From: Prorocentrum cordatum
Lineage: Eukaryota; Sar; Dinophyceae; Prorocentrales; Prorocentraceae
Direction: 5' to 3'
Assembly (NCBI GenBank): GCA_963575745.1
Contig: CAUYUJ010016139.1
Span: forward strand, 103,501 to 167,500
DNA: 64,000 nt
In this document: in pieces, positions 23,487-34,751 of the stretch
Layout: the number at the start of each line of letters is the position of its first letter
Position numbering within the stretch: position 1 is the first letter of the stretch
Program-made: the position numbers and the translations under genes
Notes under the pieces: generated by a model
What the model saw: the letters and a program-made list of their open reading frames with translations, nothing else
What the model was told of the DNA's origin: nothing
Databases searched by the model: none

Positions 23487-23552
23487 CAGTGTCCCTCCCC
23501 CTCCTCCTCCTCCCCCTCCTCCTCCTCCTCCTCCTCCTCCTCCTCCTTCTCC
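23487..23552 (+). repeat. CTC microsatellite at the 5' flank of the second LINE
   Basis: (CTC)n with a single CTT interruption runs directly into the spliced leader at 23,553. The 19-mer CTCCTCCTCCTTCTCCTCC at 23,537-23,555 recurs at 31,105-31,123 on the other side of the element, so the tract appears split by the insertion. Confidence 0.85.
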
Positions 23553-23574
23553 TCCGTAGCCATTTTGGCTCACG
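23553..23574 (+). other. DinoSL relic, 21 of 22 match
   Basis: TCCGTAGCCATTTTGGCTCA then CG in place of AG: a single mismatch to the canonical dinoflagellate leader. A second, degenerate leader (TCCGTAGCC, TCC, TGGCTCA) lies at 23,630-23,648, before the ORF1 start. The upstream CTC tract would serve as a ready-made polypyrimidine tract for re-trans-splicing at the internal GTAG. Confidence 0.93.
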
Positions 23575-23680
23575 GCTAAACGTAACGAAGGTTCAAGGAA
23601 CCGAGGTGTTGCGATTAACTTTGGACCCATCCGTAGCCTCCTGGCTCAGTGATCAGGGCGCCCCGCGCGCGGGCCGCCGC

Positions 23681-24910
23681 ATGCCTGTGGCGTCTCTCGG
23701 CGTCAAGAAGCCGAAGAAGCTGAAGAAGGGCCCGAGAAAGCACGACCTGGATGGCGACAACAGCGACGCCTCTGGGGCTACCGCCGCCCTGCCTCCTGGT
23801 GGCGCAGGTGCTTCTGCTGCTCTTTCTGCAGACAACCTCCCTGCCCCTGCTGATGGCGACCCTGCTCATGGCGCTCATGGTGAAGATGAAAATGAAGATT
23901 GGGGCTGGGAAGAAACTGGACCTGACGAGTACACTCGGTACCTGGCGAATGAGGAGGCCACCAAGCTGCTACGCGAATACAAACAGACGATGCTGGACTC
24001 CATCAAATCAACGGTGGGCGAGGCCATCAACCCCTTCGCCGAGCAGCTCGCCAAGCACGCCGAGTCCGCTGCTGAACTGGCCCAAGGGGTCAAGGACCTC
24101 CCCAAGATGGTTGACGATGCTGCTGCTAAGCGCCTGGATGGTCAGAATCGCCGCCTTCAGGAGCAGATCGACGGGATTCACATTCGGCTGCGTGCCCATG
24201 AGACCAGACTGGACACCCATGACTCCGACATTTCCTTCCTCAAGGCCGAGAACAGCAAGCTGCGCGAGCTCCTCGCCGTCGCCAACGATGTCCCAAAGGC
24301 CCCGCTGCTCTCCGCCGCCGGCTTCGATCGTGACACCGACCCGTGTGTCATCAAAGTCATTGCAGCCAAGCTCACGGCCCTCGACCAGGTTCAGCAGACC
24401 CTCTCTAATTGGATCGCCGAGGTCGGCATTGAGCCAAAATTCTTCAAGATCTCTTCCCCTGAGGCCGTCAGCCGCAGCTTCTCCATCAACTTCGTTGGGG
24501 CACCAGCCCCCGCTGCCCGTCGAGTTGCCAAAGTTCTCGGTGCCCAACGCCTCGGGCCTGGCCAATGGAAGCGCTTCGAGACCACCGCTGCAGACGGACA
24601 GTCCACGGCTCTGCACATCGGCCCCGACAAGAATCCGCGTCAGATTCGCATGGAGATGCAGGTGCGGAACATTCGGGACGCTTTCAAAGAGATCGATTAT
24701 TCAAAGCGCTGGTATGTTGACAAAGACCGAGGGTATGTCATGGCTGGCTGGGACCCGATTCTCAAGATCAGCCCGAACCCTGGCAACGCACCATTCACGC
24801 TCAACTGGGCCGACAATCTCATCACCAAGCTTGGTCTTCTGAAGCAGCAGTTATCGGCGGCTGCTGCCGCCATCGTCGCACCGCCTGAATCGGCTGAGCG
24901 GTGTCTTTAG
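23681..24910 (+). CDS. ORF1 protein of LINE-type retrotransposon
   Basis: About 409 residues from the ATG at 23,681, the first one downstream of both leader relics; the open frame extends upstream through the leader only because no stop intervenes. A basic N-terminus (KKPKKLKKGPRK) looks like a nuclear or RNA-binding signal. It is followed by an Ala/Asp-rich linker, a long predicted coiled coil (about residues 85-200), and a C-terminal alpha/beta region (about 215-409). This layout matches non-LTR retrotransposon ORF1 proteins, which trimerise and bind element RNA. It is followed within 30 bp by the endonuclease frame in another phase. Strong G/C third-position bias supports coding. Function is inferred from layout and neighbours; I could not match a named family. 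Confidence 0.7.
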   Translation: MPVASLGVKKPKKLKKGPRKHDLDGDNSDASGATAALPPGGAGASAALSADNLPAPADGDPAHGAHGEDENEDWGWEETGPDEYTRYLANEEATKLLREYKQTMLDSIKSTVGEAINPFAEQLAKHAESAAELAQGVKDLPKMVDDAAAKRLDGQNRRLQEQIDGIHIRLRAHETRLDTHDSDISFLKAENSKLRELLAVANDVPKAPLLSAAGFDRDTDPCVIKVIAAKLTALDQVQQTLSNWIAEVGIEPKFFKISSPEAVSRSFSINFVGAPAPAARRVAKVLGAQRLGPGQWKRFETTAADGQSTALHIGPDKNPRQIRMEMQVRNIRDAFKEIDYSKRWYVDKDRGYVMAGWDPILKISPNPGNAPFTLNWADNLITKLGLLKQQLSAAAAAIVAPPESAERCL

Positions 24911-25820
24911 TGGGCTGGGAAGATTACTGCGTGGAGTGCATCGCGGGCACGGCTTAGTGCCCTTTACTTCCTGGAATGCGCGGGCGCTTCTTCAATGCCA
25001 GGGTGCTCACTCCAAGGTGAAGCTGGACTACCTTCGCCGTTTAGACTTTTTGAATGGGGTGGTTTGCCTTCAGGAGGTGCATCAAGATGCTGTGCAAGTA
25101 CGAGACTTTATGGGGAAAGCTCATCGGGGCGTGCGCATCTTCTCTTCCCACTGCGAGGAATCGCTAGTGAAAGGCGGGGTCGCCACAGTTTTGCCTGCCT
25201 CCTGCCCCGCGGTGGCTCACGCTGACGAGCTTGTTCCAGGACGTGTGCTCCGTCTTCATCTGCAACGCGCGGGGCACCATCTTTTCCACCCCAATGCACG
25301 CAGCCATGGTATCAAGGGCGCCAAATTCCTGAAGATAGGCAAGGCGCTCCGTGCAGATATCAGTTTTGCCAGAAGTTCCCCGTTGACGGCCGCTGTGGTA
25401 GTACATGGGGGCTTCAACTTTGCCGCTTCGCCCCCTCTTCTTCCCCGCCGCCCTGGTCGTCGCGGGGGCCCAGGTAAAGGCCAACGTGCTCAATCTGCCA
25501 AGTGGTCTAAGATATTGGCACCTCTCGCGGAGTTCACATCGGACGAGCCTGCTCACTATGACGCCAACGCTCACTCGGCTTCGGCCTTGGATAGACTCTG
25601 GGCCAGCCTTCCTGGTTGGATCGTATGCCAAATTTATGCCGTTCCTCGCGTACTGGGGCTTCCTGGGGCCTTGGCCGAGAAGGAGGTGAGTGACCACGCA
25701 GCCCAGTCTTGTTCGTTCTCGCAGCGCTCAACAAAGCTTGAGGAATATGGGAATATCCCGAGGCACATTTCGAGTCAGAAGCATTCCGGAACTTGCTGGA
25801 TACCGTTACTCGGCAGCTAG
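24911..25820 (+). pseudogene. ORF2 part 1: AP-like endonuclease domain
   Basis: The frame reads FSGLGRLLRGVHRGHGLVPF from just after the ORF1 stop, with no ATG, so translation would need frameshifting or reinitiation. Endonuclease/exonuclease/phosphatase motifs appear in order: SWNAR (about 24,970), LQEVH (about 25,068), HGGFNF (about 25,405), ALDRLW, and SDHAAQ (about 25,690). In active enzymes the third motif is GDFN-like; here the Asp is absent, so the nuclease is probably dead. The frame stops at 25,820. The homologous reading continues in another phase from about 25,745 (HFESEAFRNLLDTVTRQ), so a frameshift lies there. Confidence 0.65.
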
Positions 25821-28800
25821 ATTTCATGCCCCGCTCACCTCCCAGGCAGATTGAACTCTTCAAGTGGGCAGTTAGGGAAGTCGCGCGAGAGATTCGCGAT
25901 TGTCTTATGCGGCGCGACTCCGAGGCGCTGGGCTCTCAGCTCCTTCAGGCGAGGCAGATTTTTCGGGCGGTTTGGCGAAATGATGTTTCTCTTGCCGTTC
26001 GCCTCCGTGCTGCGCATCAGACTGCCAGAGACTTTGTGGACATCTTGTCGGGTACTGTCTTGCTGGTCCATGCCCCCTCGTTCCAGCAGCGGAGCGAAGC
26101 TGTTCAATTGCGTCGTACCGACCTCCAACGCCGACACCTGGAGGCAGAGCTCGCTGGTGGACGTTCTACCCCTCAACTTCGCCACCAACTTCAAGCTCTT
26201 GAGAGGCGTGCGTCTATATGGTCACCTCTTTCTCGTCGACTGGTTCTTCAAGGCATTAAAGATTCATGTGCTGGCGCGTACTCAACGTCCGACAAGATTC
26301 ACATGCGCGACAAGCTCCTAGAACACTGGGCACCGATTTTTACTGCCAAACATATTAATGTTCCCGCTGCTCGCGAGTATGTGAAGGGTCTGGCCCAGCC
26401 AATGTGTCTTGATGATGCACCGCTCCCGACCCCGTCGCTCCTTCGTGCAGTCGCCAAGAAGTTTCGTCATTCCGAACCGGGCCCAGACGGCATTGACCTA
26501 CTCGGCGCGGCGCTCGCCATCTCTTGGTCTTTCGGTTCTTTCAGAAGCCATGATGTGGATTATCTCTGGACAGGCGTTGTTCAAGTCATCCAACGATGCG
26601 CTCCAAGTTTGGCTACCGAAAGCAGATGACCCTGCGGATAGTGTGGCCGCAGGTTGCTCTCGGCCCCCGTCCTCGGTCAGAGTGCTTGGGCTGCGCAGTG
26701 CCGATATTAAGATCATCGCGGCAACGATCAACGCGCGCTTCAGTGTTCTTTTCAAAACCTGGGCCCCTCGCTCTCAGCGAGGCCTTATCCCACAGAGGAA
26801 CTTCGGAGTGAACATTCTGGAGCTTGACACGGTCAGCAGGGTTTACTCAGATATGCCGTCGGCCGAGGCCAACGTCCCTGTCTTGGTTGCACTTGACTAT
26901 GGCGCGGCTTTTCCCAGTCTCTCAGGAGTTCATGTGCGCGGTGATCAAAGAGATGCAGGTGCCGCGTGCCTTTTTGTCCATCGTCGACCAGCTATACTTG
27001 GAGCTCGAGGCTTTTGCAATGGTCCGCAATACGCCTACACATGCCTGGTGGGTTACGTCTGGCATCGTCCAGGGCTGCTCAGTGAGCGGCTCCCTCTACG
27101 CTGCGGCCACTGCTCCATTTTTGTCGATCTCCAGCGCCAGCTTGAGGCGCCGAGGAAAGGTATTGCGCGAGCTTGTGCCGACGACATTGGTGCCGCCATC
27201 AGAGACATCCTCAGCCTGTCCATCTTATCGGACATCATGCTGCTCGCCGAAAGATTTGCCACGCTGTCTTTGAGGGTCGACAAATGCAACCTCGTTCCGC
27301 TGCACAAGCCGTTCTCGGAAGCTGTGGCAGCGGAGGTTCGCTCGCTGCTCTGCGCACATGTTCCATTCATCAATCGCATCAACATAGTCGAGTCCCTCAA
27401 GTACCTTGGGCTTATGCTTGGTCCTGCAGCCGATGCTGATTCGTGCTGGACAGCTCCTGCGATGAGGGCTCATGAATGATCCAAGTTGGCTGGCCACAGT
27501 CACCTTCCTGTGTCTCGCTTGCCAGTTCACCACAACACCCGCATCACCACAGTGCTGTCTTACGTCGCCCAATTCCGTCTGATGCCGCAGTGGCTAGTGC
27601 AGAGCGAACTTGTGGCCTTGTCACGTTCCTTCCGTTTACCCTTAGGCACTTTCTCTCGATGCCCGCATGGCTCCAGTTGCGCTCGGCGGGTGGGCCGACG
27701 ATTTCTTCATGGCTGGCGATGAGCACTGGGCCCCTACTTCGTACTGCTTACCGTACTCTGCCAGAGTTCGAGCGGTTGCATTCGTGGCTCTATCGTCAGC
27801 ACAGCCGCCTTGGAGATCACATCTCACTCGCTCAGTTGTCACCATCTCGGCCATACCCCGCCTTCTGGCGCAGTGAGGCATCCGTGGAGACGCTGTTCAA
27901 CATCAAGCACGGCCCGCTCCAGTCCACGATCTACACACACGAGCTGCTGTCAATTGCGCGACAGGCTGCTACGCACCGTCTCCACGTCCAGCCTTCTGGT
28001 GTGGGCCTGCAGAGGTGCATAGCGTTGGCGGTCAAGAAGCACTTCATCTCTCGTCCACTTTGGAACTTACTGGTGGTGCGGCTCGCCCTCGCCCATCCCG
28101 ACGTGTACTGTGATGGTGCATCTAAAGTACTTGCGGTGAGATGGCCCCACATCACGAAATATCTTCGCTCTTGTTCAACCGCGTGGGCTATGGCATAGTT
28201 GGAAACTGTTGCCAACGGATGGACTAAGTCTTCCCGCATTCTTGGTGACCGTGGGCGCCTTCCCTGCCGCTTTGGTTGTGCGGGCGCGGCAGACCAGCTC
28301 AATCACTACCCCCCATGCCCGAAGTTCCACTACATCTGCGAGGAGGCGTTCGGCTTCTCTCGGCCTGCTCACCCGCTTGGTCGTCTAGGCCTCTTCGGAT
28401 CCGCGGTGGATGTCGGCAAAGTGGTCTACGACATCGTGGTGATGCACTTCGCCTACCATGCGGCGTCCCACGGTGCCCCATCTGGGACCTGGTCACCTGC
28501 CTTCGCTCGCCCTCATGTCTTGGCTGCTACTCGTGCTGTTTCTCTCGGAGCGCGGCGACCTGATCATCTACCGTGGCGGCGGTCCAGGCCTTCGGTGCCA
28601 AGGCGTAAACCAGCGGTCTCATCTTCTTCGGCGGCCTCTTCATCCGCATCGCCCACACCGTCGTCATCGATAACCTCACCCAGCGCAGAAGACTCGTCAG
28701 ACAGTGGGTGTTCGTCTTCCACACTTCCATCCATGAGGACCATTGGCGGCGCTTTCGACCTCGTGAGTGGAGTTCCAGTGGCTGGCCTTGAGGCTGATGG

Positions 28801-29485
28801 CTTGCACGACACACTCTCGCCTAGTGGAGCGCCTACTTCGGGGGCTTTGGCAGGCAGAGAGTACCGACCCGTGTGCTGGTGCCTCACGGGCACGCGCTGC
28901 TCACCTGCCTCACCCCGCTGCCCTGTCACCCCGGGAATTGTTGTGGCGCAGTTCCGACCCGCAGACGCACAGTGGGGCCAGTCCTCACATGTTGAGGGAA
29001 CTGAACGTACGTCGCGTTCTCCCTTTCCGTCCTTGGGGCGCACTTGTCAGCAGGACTCTGAGCGGCAACGACGTGAACTCACCAGTCGGGTCACCTGCTG
29101 GGCATCCTCTTGGCCCCCATCCATCTTCTACACTGTCCCCCAGAACGACTTCGACACGTGGAGGGACTGGTGTGTGGATTACGTCTTCAGGGTGCTTCAC
29201 TATCGCGGCTTTTCCTCCCTGTCCGCGAACCACAGCCCCACCCTCATTCAAGACATGAAAAGAGCAGCTGGAGAAATATGTATGGCGGGTTGGCATGGCT
29301 CTACTTTCTCTCGCGAGCAACTACGTCAGCAACTTCTGCGTGGCACTTCTCAGAGCGATCCCGTTCTCCTTCACAGGACTTTTGTGAAAACTCGCTTGCA
29401 CATGGAAATGATTGAATGGCGTCCTGATCCATCTCGGATGGAGGATCAGAATCGCACACGCTTTCTTCAGTGGCTACTACTGTGA
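25745..29485 (+). pseudogene. ORF2 part 2: reverse transcriptase and C-terminal region
   Basis: A frameshifted non-LTR reverse transcriptase. Visible blocks: PGPDGID (about 26,480), RT motif A LVALDYGAAFPSL (26,881-26,920), motif B-like SGIVQGCSVSGSLY (27,058-27,100, different frame), motif C ACADDIG (27,171-27,191, back in the first frame) and NIVESLKYLGLMLG near 27,390. A C-x3-C-x8-H-x3-C knuckle (CRFGCAGAADQLNHYPPC) lies at about 28,265-28,320. The frame then stays open to 29,485 through a Ser/Pro/Arg-rich linker and a YTVPQNDFDTWRDWCVDYVF block. At least four phase changes make it inactive. No RNase H motif was found. Confidence 0.7.
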
Positions 29486-29565
29486 CATGGTGTGCAGCAC
29501 CTGTGTCTTCTGAGGTACCTGCGCCCAACCCGCTCTTCTGGTTCCCCAACTTCTCTCTTAGTCAG

Positions 29566-29811
29566 ATGGACGTCGACCCTATGGTGCCCAAGCCTCTATC
29601 CAGGACGTCCGAGGAAGCCTCTGTGGAGTACGAATACCTTCCCGACGATGCTACAGCTGCCCACACTGACTACTCATCGCCCACGGACGAGGACTTCCGC
29701 ACCATGGACGCAATGTGTGACAATTCTTCGCTGGCGGTCAAGGGCATTCCACCTCCATTCGAAGACGATCTCATGAGCGACGACGAGTACGACTACCTGT
29801 TGGCATCTTGA
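29566..29811 (+). CDS. Small acidic ORF inside the second LINE
   Basis: An 81-residue frame from ATG at 29,566 (MDVDPMVPKPLSRTSEEASV start, ending DDEYDYLLAS). It is rich in Asp, Glu, Ser and Tyr. It is probably a piece of the element's C-terminal coding region broken by a frameshift rather than an independent gene. Not recognised. Confidence 0.35.
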   Translation: MDVDPMVPKPLSRTSEEASVEYEYLPDDATAAHTDYSSPTDEDFRTMDAMCDNSSLAVKGIPPPFEDDLMSDDEYDYLLAS

Positions 29812-29958
29812 GCAGGGCAAGTACAACCACTGGCCTTACCACCCACGCCTCCGTCGTGGCCGGCGGCAGACTCAGGCGATCCCCCGCCCCCTGGCGCCGA
29901 TGCTGATGTTCTTGCCTGGCTTGGCCATGATCGTGCTCCACCCGCTGCATACTCTGAG

Positions 29959-31077
29959 GTGCCTTCGCTACATCAGGACCGCCCCCCTCCACTGCGACGC
30001 CCTGGTCTACACGGTCACCTCGGCCAACCTCAGGATGAGACACAGGGGCCACATGAAGATAATGATAACGGCACGGCGACATATCCCGAAGCTCTTCTCC
30101 CCTTGGTGCGCAGTCCTATCGCCATTCAGTGTCGCATGATAATGGATATGCTGCTACTGCCGCCTCTGCGGCAGCATCGTCGACGGCGGATCTACCTCCT
30201 GTGCGCCATGGCGGAGCAGCACATGTCGGGCAACGTCACCCTGGCTCTTCATCCTCCTGGAGCTCATAGACAGCTAGTCCGTCCCCGTCGGAGTCCGCAG
30301 GAGGTTCCCAGAGTGCTACTCCGTCCTCGTTTGCCTCCTCGAGTGCGCGCTGCGGGCCAAGGGCGTTTGTTGGGTCCCCAGGCTGCTAACACAGGGCCTC
30401 GGGGGTTGAACGTGTCGCCGCTGTGGGAATCGCTGCAGCAAAACACTTTGGGCGCGATTAACTTGCTGATTCCCCACATCATCCCTCCATCATCGACGAC
30501 CTCTTTGGTGGCACCTTGTACTTCACGTCCGCCAGCCGCTCCTCCCGTCGCGCGCGGCAAGCAGTCTCGCCATCCAGCTGCTCTCGACCCTGATCAACTT
30601 CACCTGGCGCTGCTCGCGCTCCACACCCTCTTCCCCACCATCATGGAGGACAAGGTGGGCCTGATCACCTGGCGATTACTACATCCTAACAGCCTGCTTG
30701 AGGATGACCCGTCTGATGCTGCGGAGGCTGAAGCCATTTTTCACGACGTGCAGCCTGGACCTGATGATGATGATCCTCAAGAGGTGGTGGAGGACACGGA
30801 GTTCCTCCCGCGTCTTCATGAAGCCGACAACTGGCCGACGGAAATGACGGAGTCCGACCCGAACTTCCTCGAGCTGGCCGCGGAGATCGAGGGGGGTGTC
30901 TTCCCTGACCATGTACCTGATGTTCATCGCGATCTTGACGACCTCATGGGCGTCCACATCGACGACGGCGACGACTTCGAGCCCCTCCTCGTCGACAACC
31001 CCCTCGACGGCGACACGGTGGTGCCCCTGAGAGGCATCGAGGCGGGCGCACGCGCGGCTGTGCGCGAGCGCGGGTGA
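29959..31077 (+). pseudogene. C-terminal acidic open frame of the second LINE
   Basis: A long frame to 31,077 with no ATG at its left edge (the first is near 30,136). It has a Pro/Arg-rich part, then a segment around LDPDQLHLALLALHTLFPTI, then a strongly acidic tail (DDDDPQEVVEDTEF, HIDDGDDFEPLL). G/C third positions predominate. The stop is 27 bp before the proposed 3' boundary. No known domain is recognised, and it may be an extension of ORF2 out of phase. Confidence 0.4.
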
Positions 31078-31104
31078 GGTGACGAGACGTTTCTGGGACG
31101 CTCG

Positions 31105-31266
31105 CTCCTCCTCCTTCTCCTCCTCCTACTCCTGATCCTCATCCTCGTCCTCGTTCTCCTCCTCCTCCTCCTCCTCCTCCTCCTCCTCCTCCTCCTCCTC
31201 CTCATCCTCATCCTCCTCCTCCTCCTCCTCCTCCTCCTCCTCCTCCTCCTCCTCCTCCTCCTCCTC
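31105..31266 (+). repeat. CTC microsatellite, 3' flank of the second LINE
   Basis: Begins with the 19-mer shared with 23,537-23,555 and continues as nearly perfect (CTC)n with occasional GTC, ATC and TAC interruptions. Confidence 0.95.
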
Positions 31267-31319
31267 TGCCAGCTGCCATCTGTGCTCGAAAGAAGATTGC
31301 CAGGTTAGCGCAGAAGGAT

Positions 31320-32215
31320 GGAATGCGATTCCGCAGGGGCCCCTCGGGAGCGTCGCAGAGGCCCCCCTCAAAGAGGCCCCTCAGGAACCTCGCAGAGGAC
31401 CCTCAGGAGCCTCGCAGAGACCTCTCAGGAGCCTCGCAGAGATCCCTCAGGATCCTCGCAGAGATCCCTCAGGATCCTCGCAGAGACCTCACAGGAGTCT
31501 CGCAGAGGCCTCTCATGAGACCTCTCAGGGGTGTCGGCTTCTCAGGAGACCCATCAGGAGCCTCGCAGAGACCTTTCAGGAGCCTTGCAGAGGCCCCATC
31601 AGGAGCCTCGCAGAGGCCCCTCAGGAGCCTTGCAGAGGCCCCATCAGGAGCCTCGCAGAGGCCTCTCATGAGACCCATCCGGAGCCTCGTAGTGACCTCT
31701 CAGGAGACCTCTCAGGAACCTCGCAGAGGCCTCTCATGAGACCTCTCAGCAGCCTCGGCTTCTCAGGAGACCCATCAGGAGCCTTGCAGAGACCTCTCAG
31801 GAGCCTCGCAGAGGCCCCTCAGGAGCCTCGCAGAGGCCTCTCAGGAGCTTCGCAGAGGCCCCTCACGAGCCTCGCAGAGGCCCCATCAGGAGCCTCACGC
31901 AGCGGCCTCTGGGGCCTCGCAGTGACCTCTCGGGAGACCTCTCGGGAGCCTTGCAGAGGCCTCTCAGGAGACCTCTCAGGAGCCTCACAGAGAGCTCTCA
32001 GGAGACCTCTCAGGAGCCTTGCAGTGGCCCCTCAGGGGACCTCTCAGGAACCATAGAGGCCTCGTAGATGCCTCTTAGAAGCCTCTTGAGGCCTCGTAGA
32101 TGCCTCTTCGCAGCCCTTTGGAGGCCTCTCGGGAACCTCCAAGAGGTTTCCTAGAGGCCTCTTAGAAGCTTCTGAGAAGCCTCTAAGAGGCCTCTCCGAT
32201 GCCTCTCTGCGACGA
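31320..32215 (+). repeat. CAGGAGCCTCGCAGAGGCC minisatellite
   Basis: Nearly 900 bp of 21-24 bp units around CTCAGGAGCCTCGCAGAGG, decaying after about 32,050 into GCCTCTTAGAAG variants. The Arg/Ser/Leu-rich open frames are repeat translations. Confidence 0.95.
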
Positions 32216-34060
32216 GTGAGTTCTCCTCACGTTTCAGAAACAGTAGCCGGGGAAGAAGCCAGTTTGACAGTTTGACAGGGGAATATTTCTTTCCACCGGT
32301 GTAGATACCATCAAACCAGTGTTTACAACTCGATCCACCCCCCACCCCACCCCACCCCCGACGGGGGAAAGATCAAAGGGAAGGGGTTTCCCTTCGATTC
32401 GATTACGACATTGCTATGTTTTTCTGTCGCTGACAGTCTTGTCGGATGTCAGGGTCGGTGGATGTCGACTAGGCCCTAGAAGGGTGTGGGTTTCTGGAAC
32501 GACACCTACGGAACCCGACTCGAACGAATAAACCCCTCACACACGCCGACAGGGTCGACGGATTTCCCCCTTCCACCTTATTGTTTGACAGGCGTATACC
32601 CTGTGCCTGGTAGGGCCGGGATTTTCATTTTGACATTTTGTGCCTTTCTTGATCCGCTGCGCCTGTCACGAAGTTGTCTCTCGGCCCATCAAACGCTACA
32701 GCACACTGTCTTAAGTTCACGCAGCGTCAGCACGAAGGAGGAGGAGGAGGAGGAAGAGGAGGAAGAACACTCGGAGACAGCCGCTCCGCCACCCGCTCCG
32801 CAGCCCTGCCTGGTTTCGCTCCTCGGTCGGTCGCGCCCGAGTGGTGGCAGCCACCCGCGTGGCGGCAGCCTGCTCGAGGCGTTTTGCTGTCCCCTTTGGC
32901 ACCGATGTCGGCTGGCCGGCACCAGAGGCAAGGGCGCTCGGGAGCAGCCTCGCGGACCCTCCCAGGGCAGAAGTCGTCGGAATCTGCTCGTGCTGCGTGT
33001 TGTGGTTGTTTCTGCTGGCCTTGGGGGGGTCTGCTTGGCTGCGCCTGGACCTCGGCCCCCAAGGCGACCAACCGACCGCGGCATTTGCACGAGCAGACAG
33101 CCAGTGATCCCCTTTCACTGCTCGACCAGCGCCATATAGACGTTCACTGAAGCTCACCAGCTCTGCTAAAAAAGGCGATGGCTGCTATCGTCGGTAATGT
33201 CTCGGCACGCGTTGCAGCGCTGCCAGAGCCAAACGGGGAATGGAAAACATATGCAAGTTGCTGGCGGCCTCGTCCAGGTCATCCACGATGTAGTGATACG
33301 GAATGGGCCACCGACTCCATGACGCAACCCGTGCTTTCCTCCTCCATCATTCATTTTTGCTCCCCTCTTTATGCAGTCTTTGGCGGGGTCACCTGCATGG
33401 ATGCAAGCTTAACTTCTCAGATTGACAGATGCACAAAGAGTTCGCTTGGATACAGTCTAGCTTAGATTGTTCGTCGCTACTCGCATGGAACAACACATAT
33501 CCAGAGCAAAATGGTGAGAAGTACGCCACGGAGAATAAGCTGTGGGCGGATGAAAGGAGACACGAGGGAGAGACGGGGGAAATAGTAACATAGAGGAGTT
33601 GGAGCATCTTGTTTGCACTGTCCAGGGCATGGGCGTGGGCGGTTGCGCGGCCTGGCCAACGTTGCATAAGTACACGGCTTGCCCATGATCATGTCGAGAG
33701 CGGGTTGCGGCCAAACCAGAAATCGCTCCAACAGACAGACATCCGCCATCTTCCTCACCTCCTCCCTCCAGCCTTTGCTCATCAAAGTCTCTCCCTCCTC
33801 ATGTTTGTACTTGCAAGGCGAGCGCGAGACCTCTCATCGTCGGCGCTGTCGTAAAGGAATTGACTCCTGTGTTACACCCCTCTCTCCTTAGCATCCTCTA
33901 TTCCTGTCGTCGTGGTCGCCATCGTCGCCCAAGGCCAGTCGCGGAACGCAGTTTACAGTTCAAGTCTTCTGCCCAGTTGGCGTTCGCGTACACGCCTCGT
34001 TGCTCGTTTCGGAGGCTGCGCCCAACTCGCGTGGCAAATCACGACGGCGGATATCCAGGC
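32216..34060. other. Non-repetitive interval without a supportable gene
   Basis: Mixed GC-rich and AT-richer DNA with a short GGAGGAGGA tract at 32,734-32,770. Several frames of 60-220 codons overlap on both strands with no recognisable motif. A 44-bp segment at 34,068-34,112 (core ATCGATCCAGCACGAAAAAT) is a diverged duplicate of 36,825-36,868. Confidence 0.4.
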
Positions 34061-34117
34061 TGCTCGACCATCACAAATCGATCCAGCACGAAAAATGTAG
34101 CAGAACAGTGGGTTCTA

Positions 34118-34303
34118 CAGTCGGGGCCCTGAAGAAGGAACCCTTTGTGTTGGGGAGGGGCTCCGTGTTCCTTAGTTGCTTTACAGTGCTCCTCGGGTTT
34201 TCCTATGTTTTCCTGAGGTTTTCCATGGGAAATCGGAGTTTCACATATGGGAAAAAGGGGCCTCGTTCCTGATTTATCGTTCCTTGGGTCAACGCCCCGA
34301 CTG
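34118..34303 (+). mobile_element. CAGTCGGGG MITE, copy 2 (complete)
   Basis: 186 bp flanked by TA on both sides (34,116-34,117 and 34,304-34,305). Left end CAGTCGGGGCCCTGAAGAAG; right end AACGCCCCGACTG. The outer 10 bp are perfect inverted repeats and AAGGAAC/GTTCCTT extends the pairing inward. TA duplication plus a CAGT-type terminus is the signature of Tc1/mariner-class elements. There is no coding capacity, so it is non-autonomous. Confidence 0.9.
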
Positions 34304-34751
34304 TAGAGTTGGGGTCGTCCTTTCTCGTGGTCCTGCAACTTTTTCACAGCGTCGGATCTCAGGGTATGGGCCAGGGGACCGTGAGCGGGCCCCGGGAGCC
34401 ATCAACAATGCACTCGGGGCGGACGAGGAAAAGCACGGGAAGGAGTCGGGACTTCTTATCGGGGGCGGAGAAGAGGGGGGTGATGACTAGGGGGGGTGGA
34501 TCTCATGGCGCGGGCCATGATTTTTCTCAGATTTCATGGCGCCTCTTCGTATTTCATTACGTCCCTGGCCCCCCCGCTGGGCCGCGCACGTGCCGCCGGT
34601 CATGATTTGCACCCCCCCCTCTTGGACACCCCCCTCTTGGCCGCTCCCGAGAAAAGCACGGGAAGGAGTCGGGACTTCTTAGGACCGTGCACTGAACAAG
34701 AATCGCCTCGCTGGGCGTCCAGGTTTTCTCTCCGCCCCGACATGGCCGATA

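Larger units (their letters stand above)
23553..31104 (+). mobile_element. Large LINE-type retrotransposon starting at a DinoSL (ORF2 decayed)
   Basis: The proposed element runs from a nearly exact spliced leader (23,553) to 31,104. ORF1 is intact, ORF2 encodes endonuclease and reverse transcriptase with frameshifts, and long acidic C-terminal frames follow. Identical 19-mers of CTC-type sequence lie at both boundaries, as expected for a target-site duplication, but this is low-complexity DNA and so weaker evidence than at 49.97 kb. No poly(A) tail is visible. Size is about 7.55 kb. It is the same general architecture as the 49.97 kb element but a different lineage: no RNase H was seen here and the ORF1 proteins are unlike. 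Confidence 0.7.
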
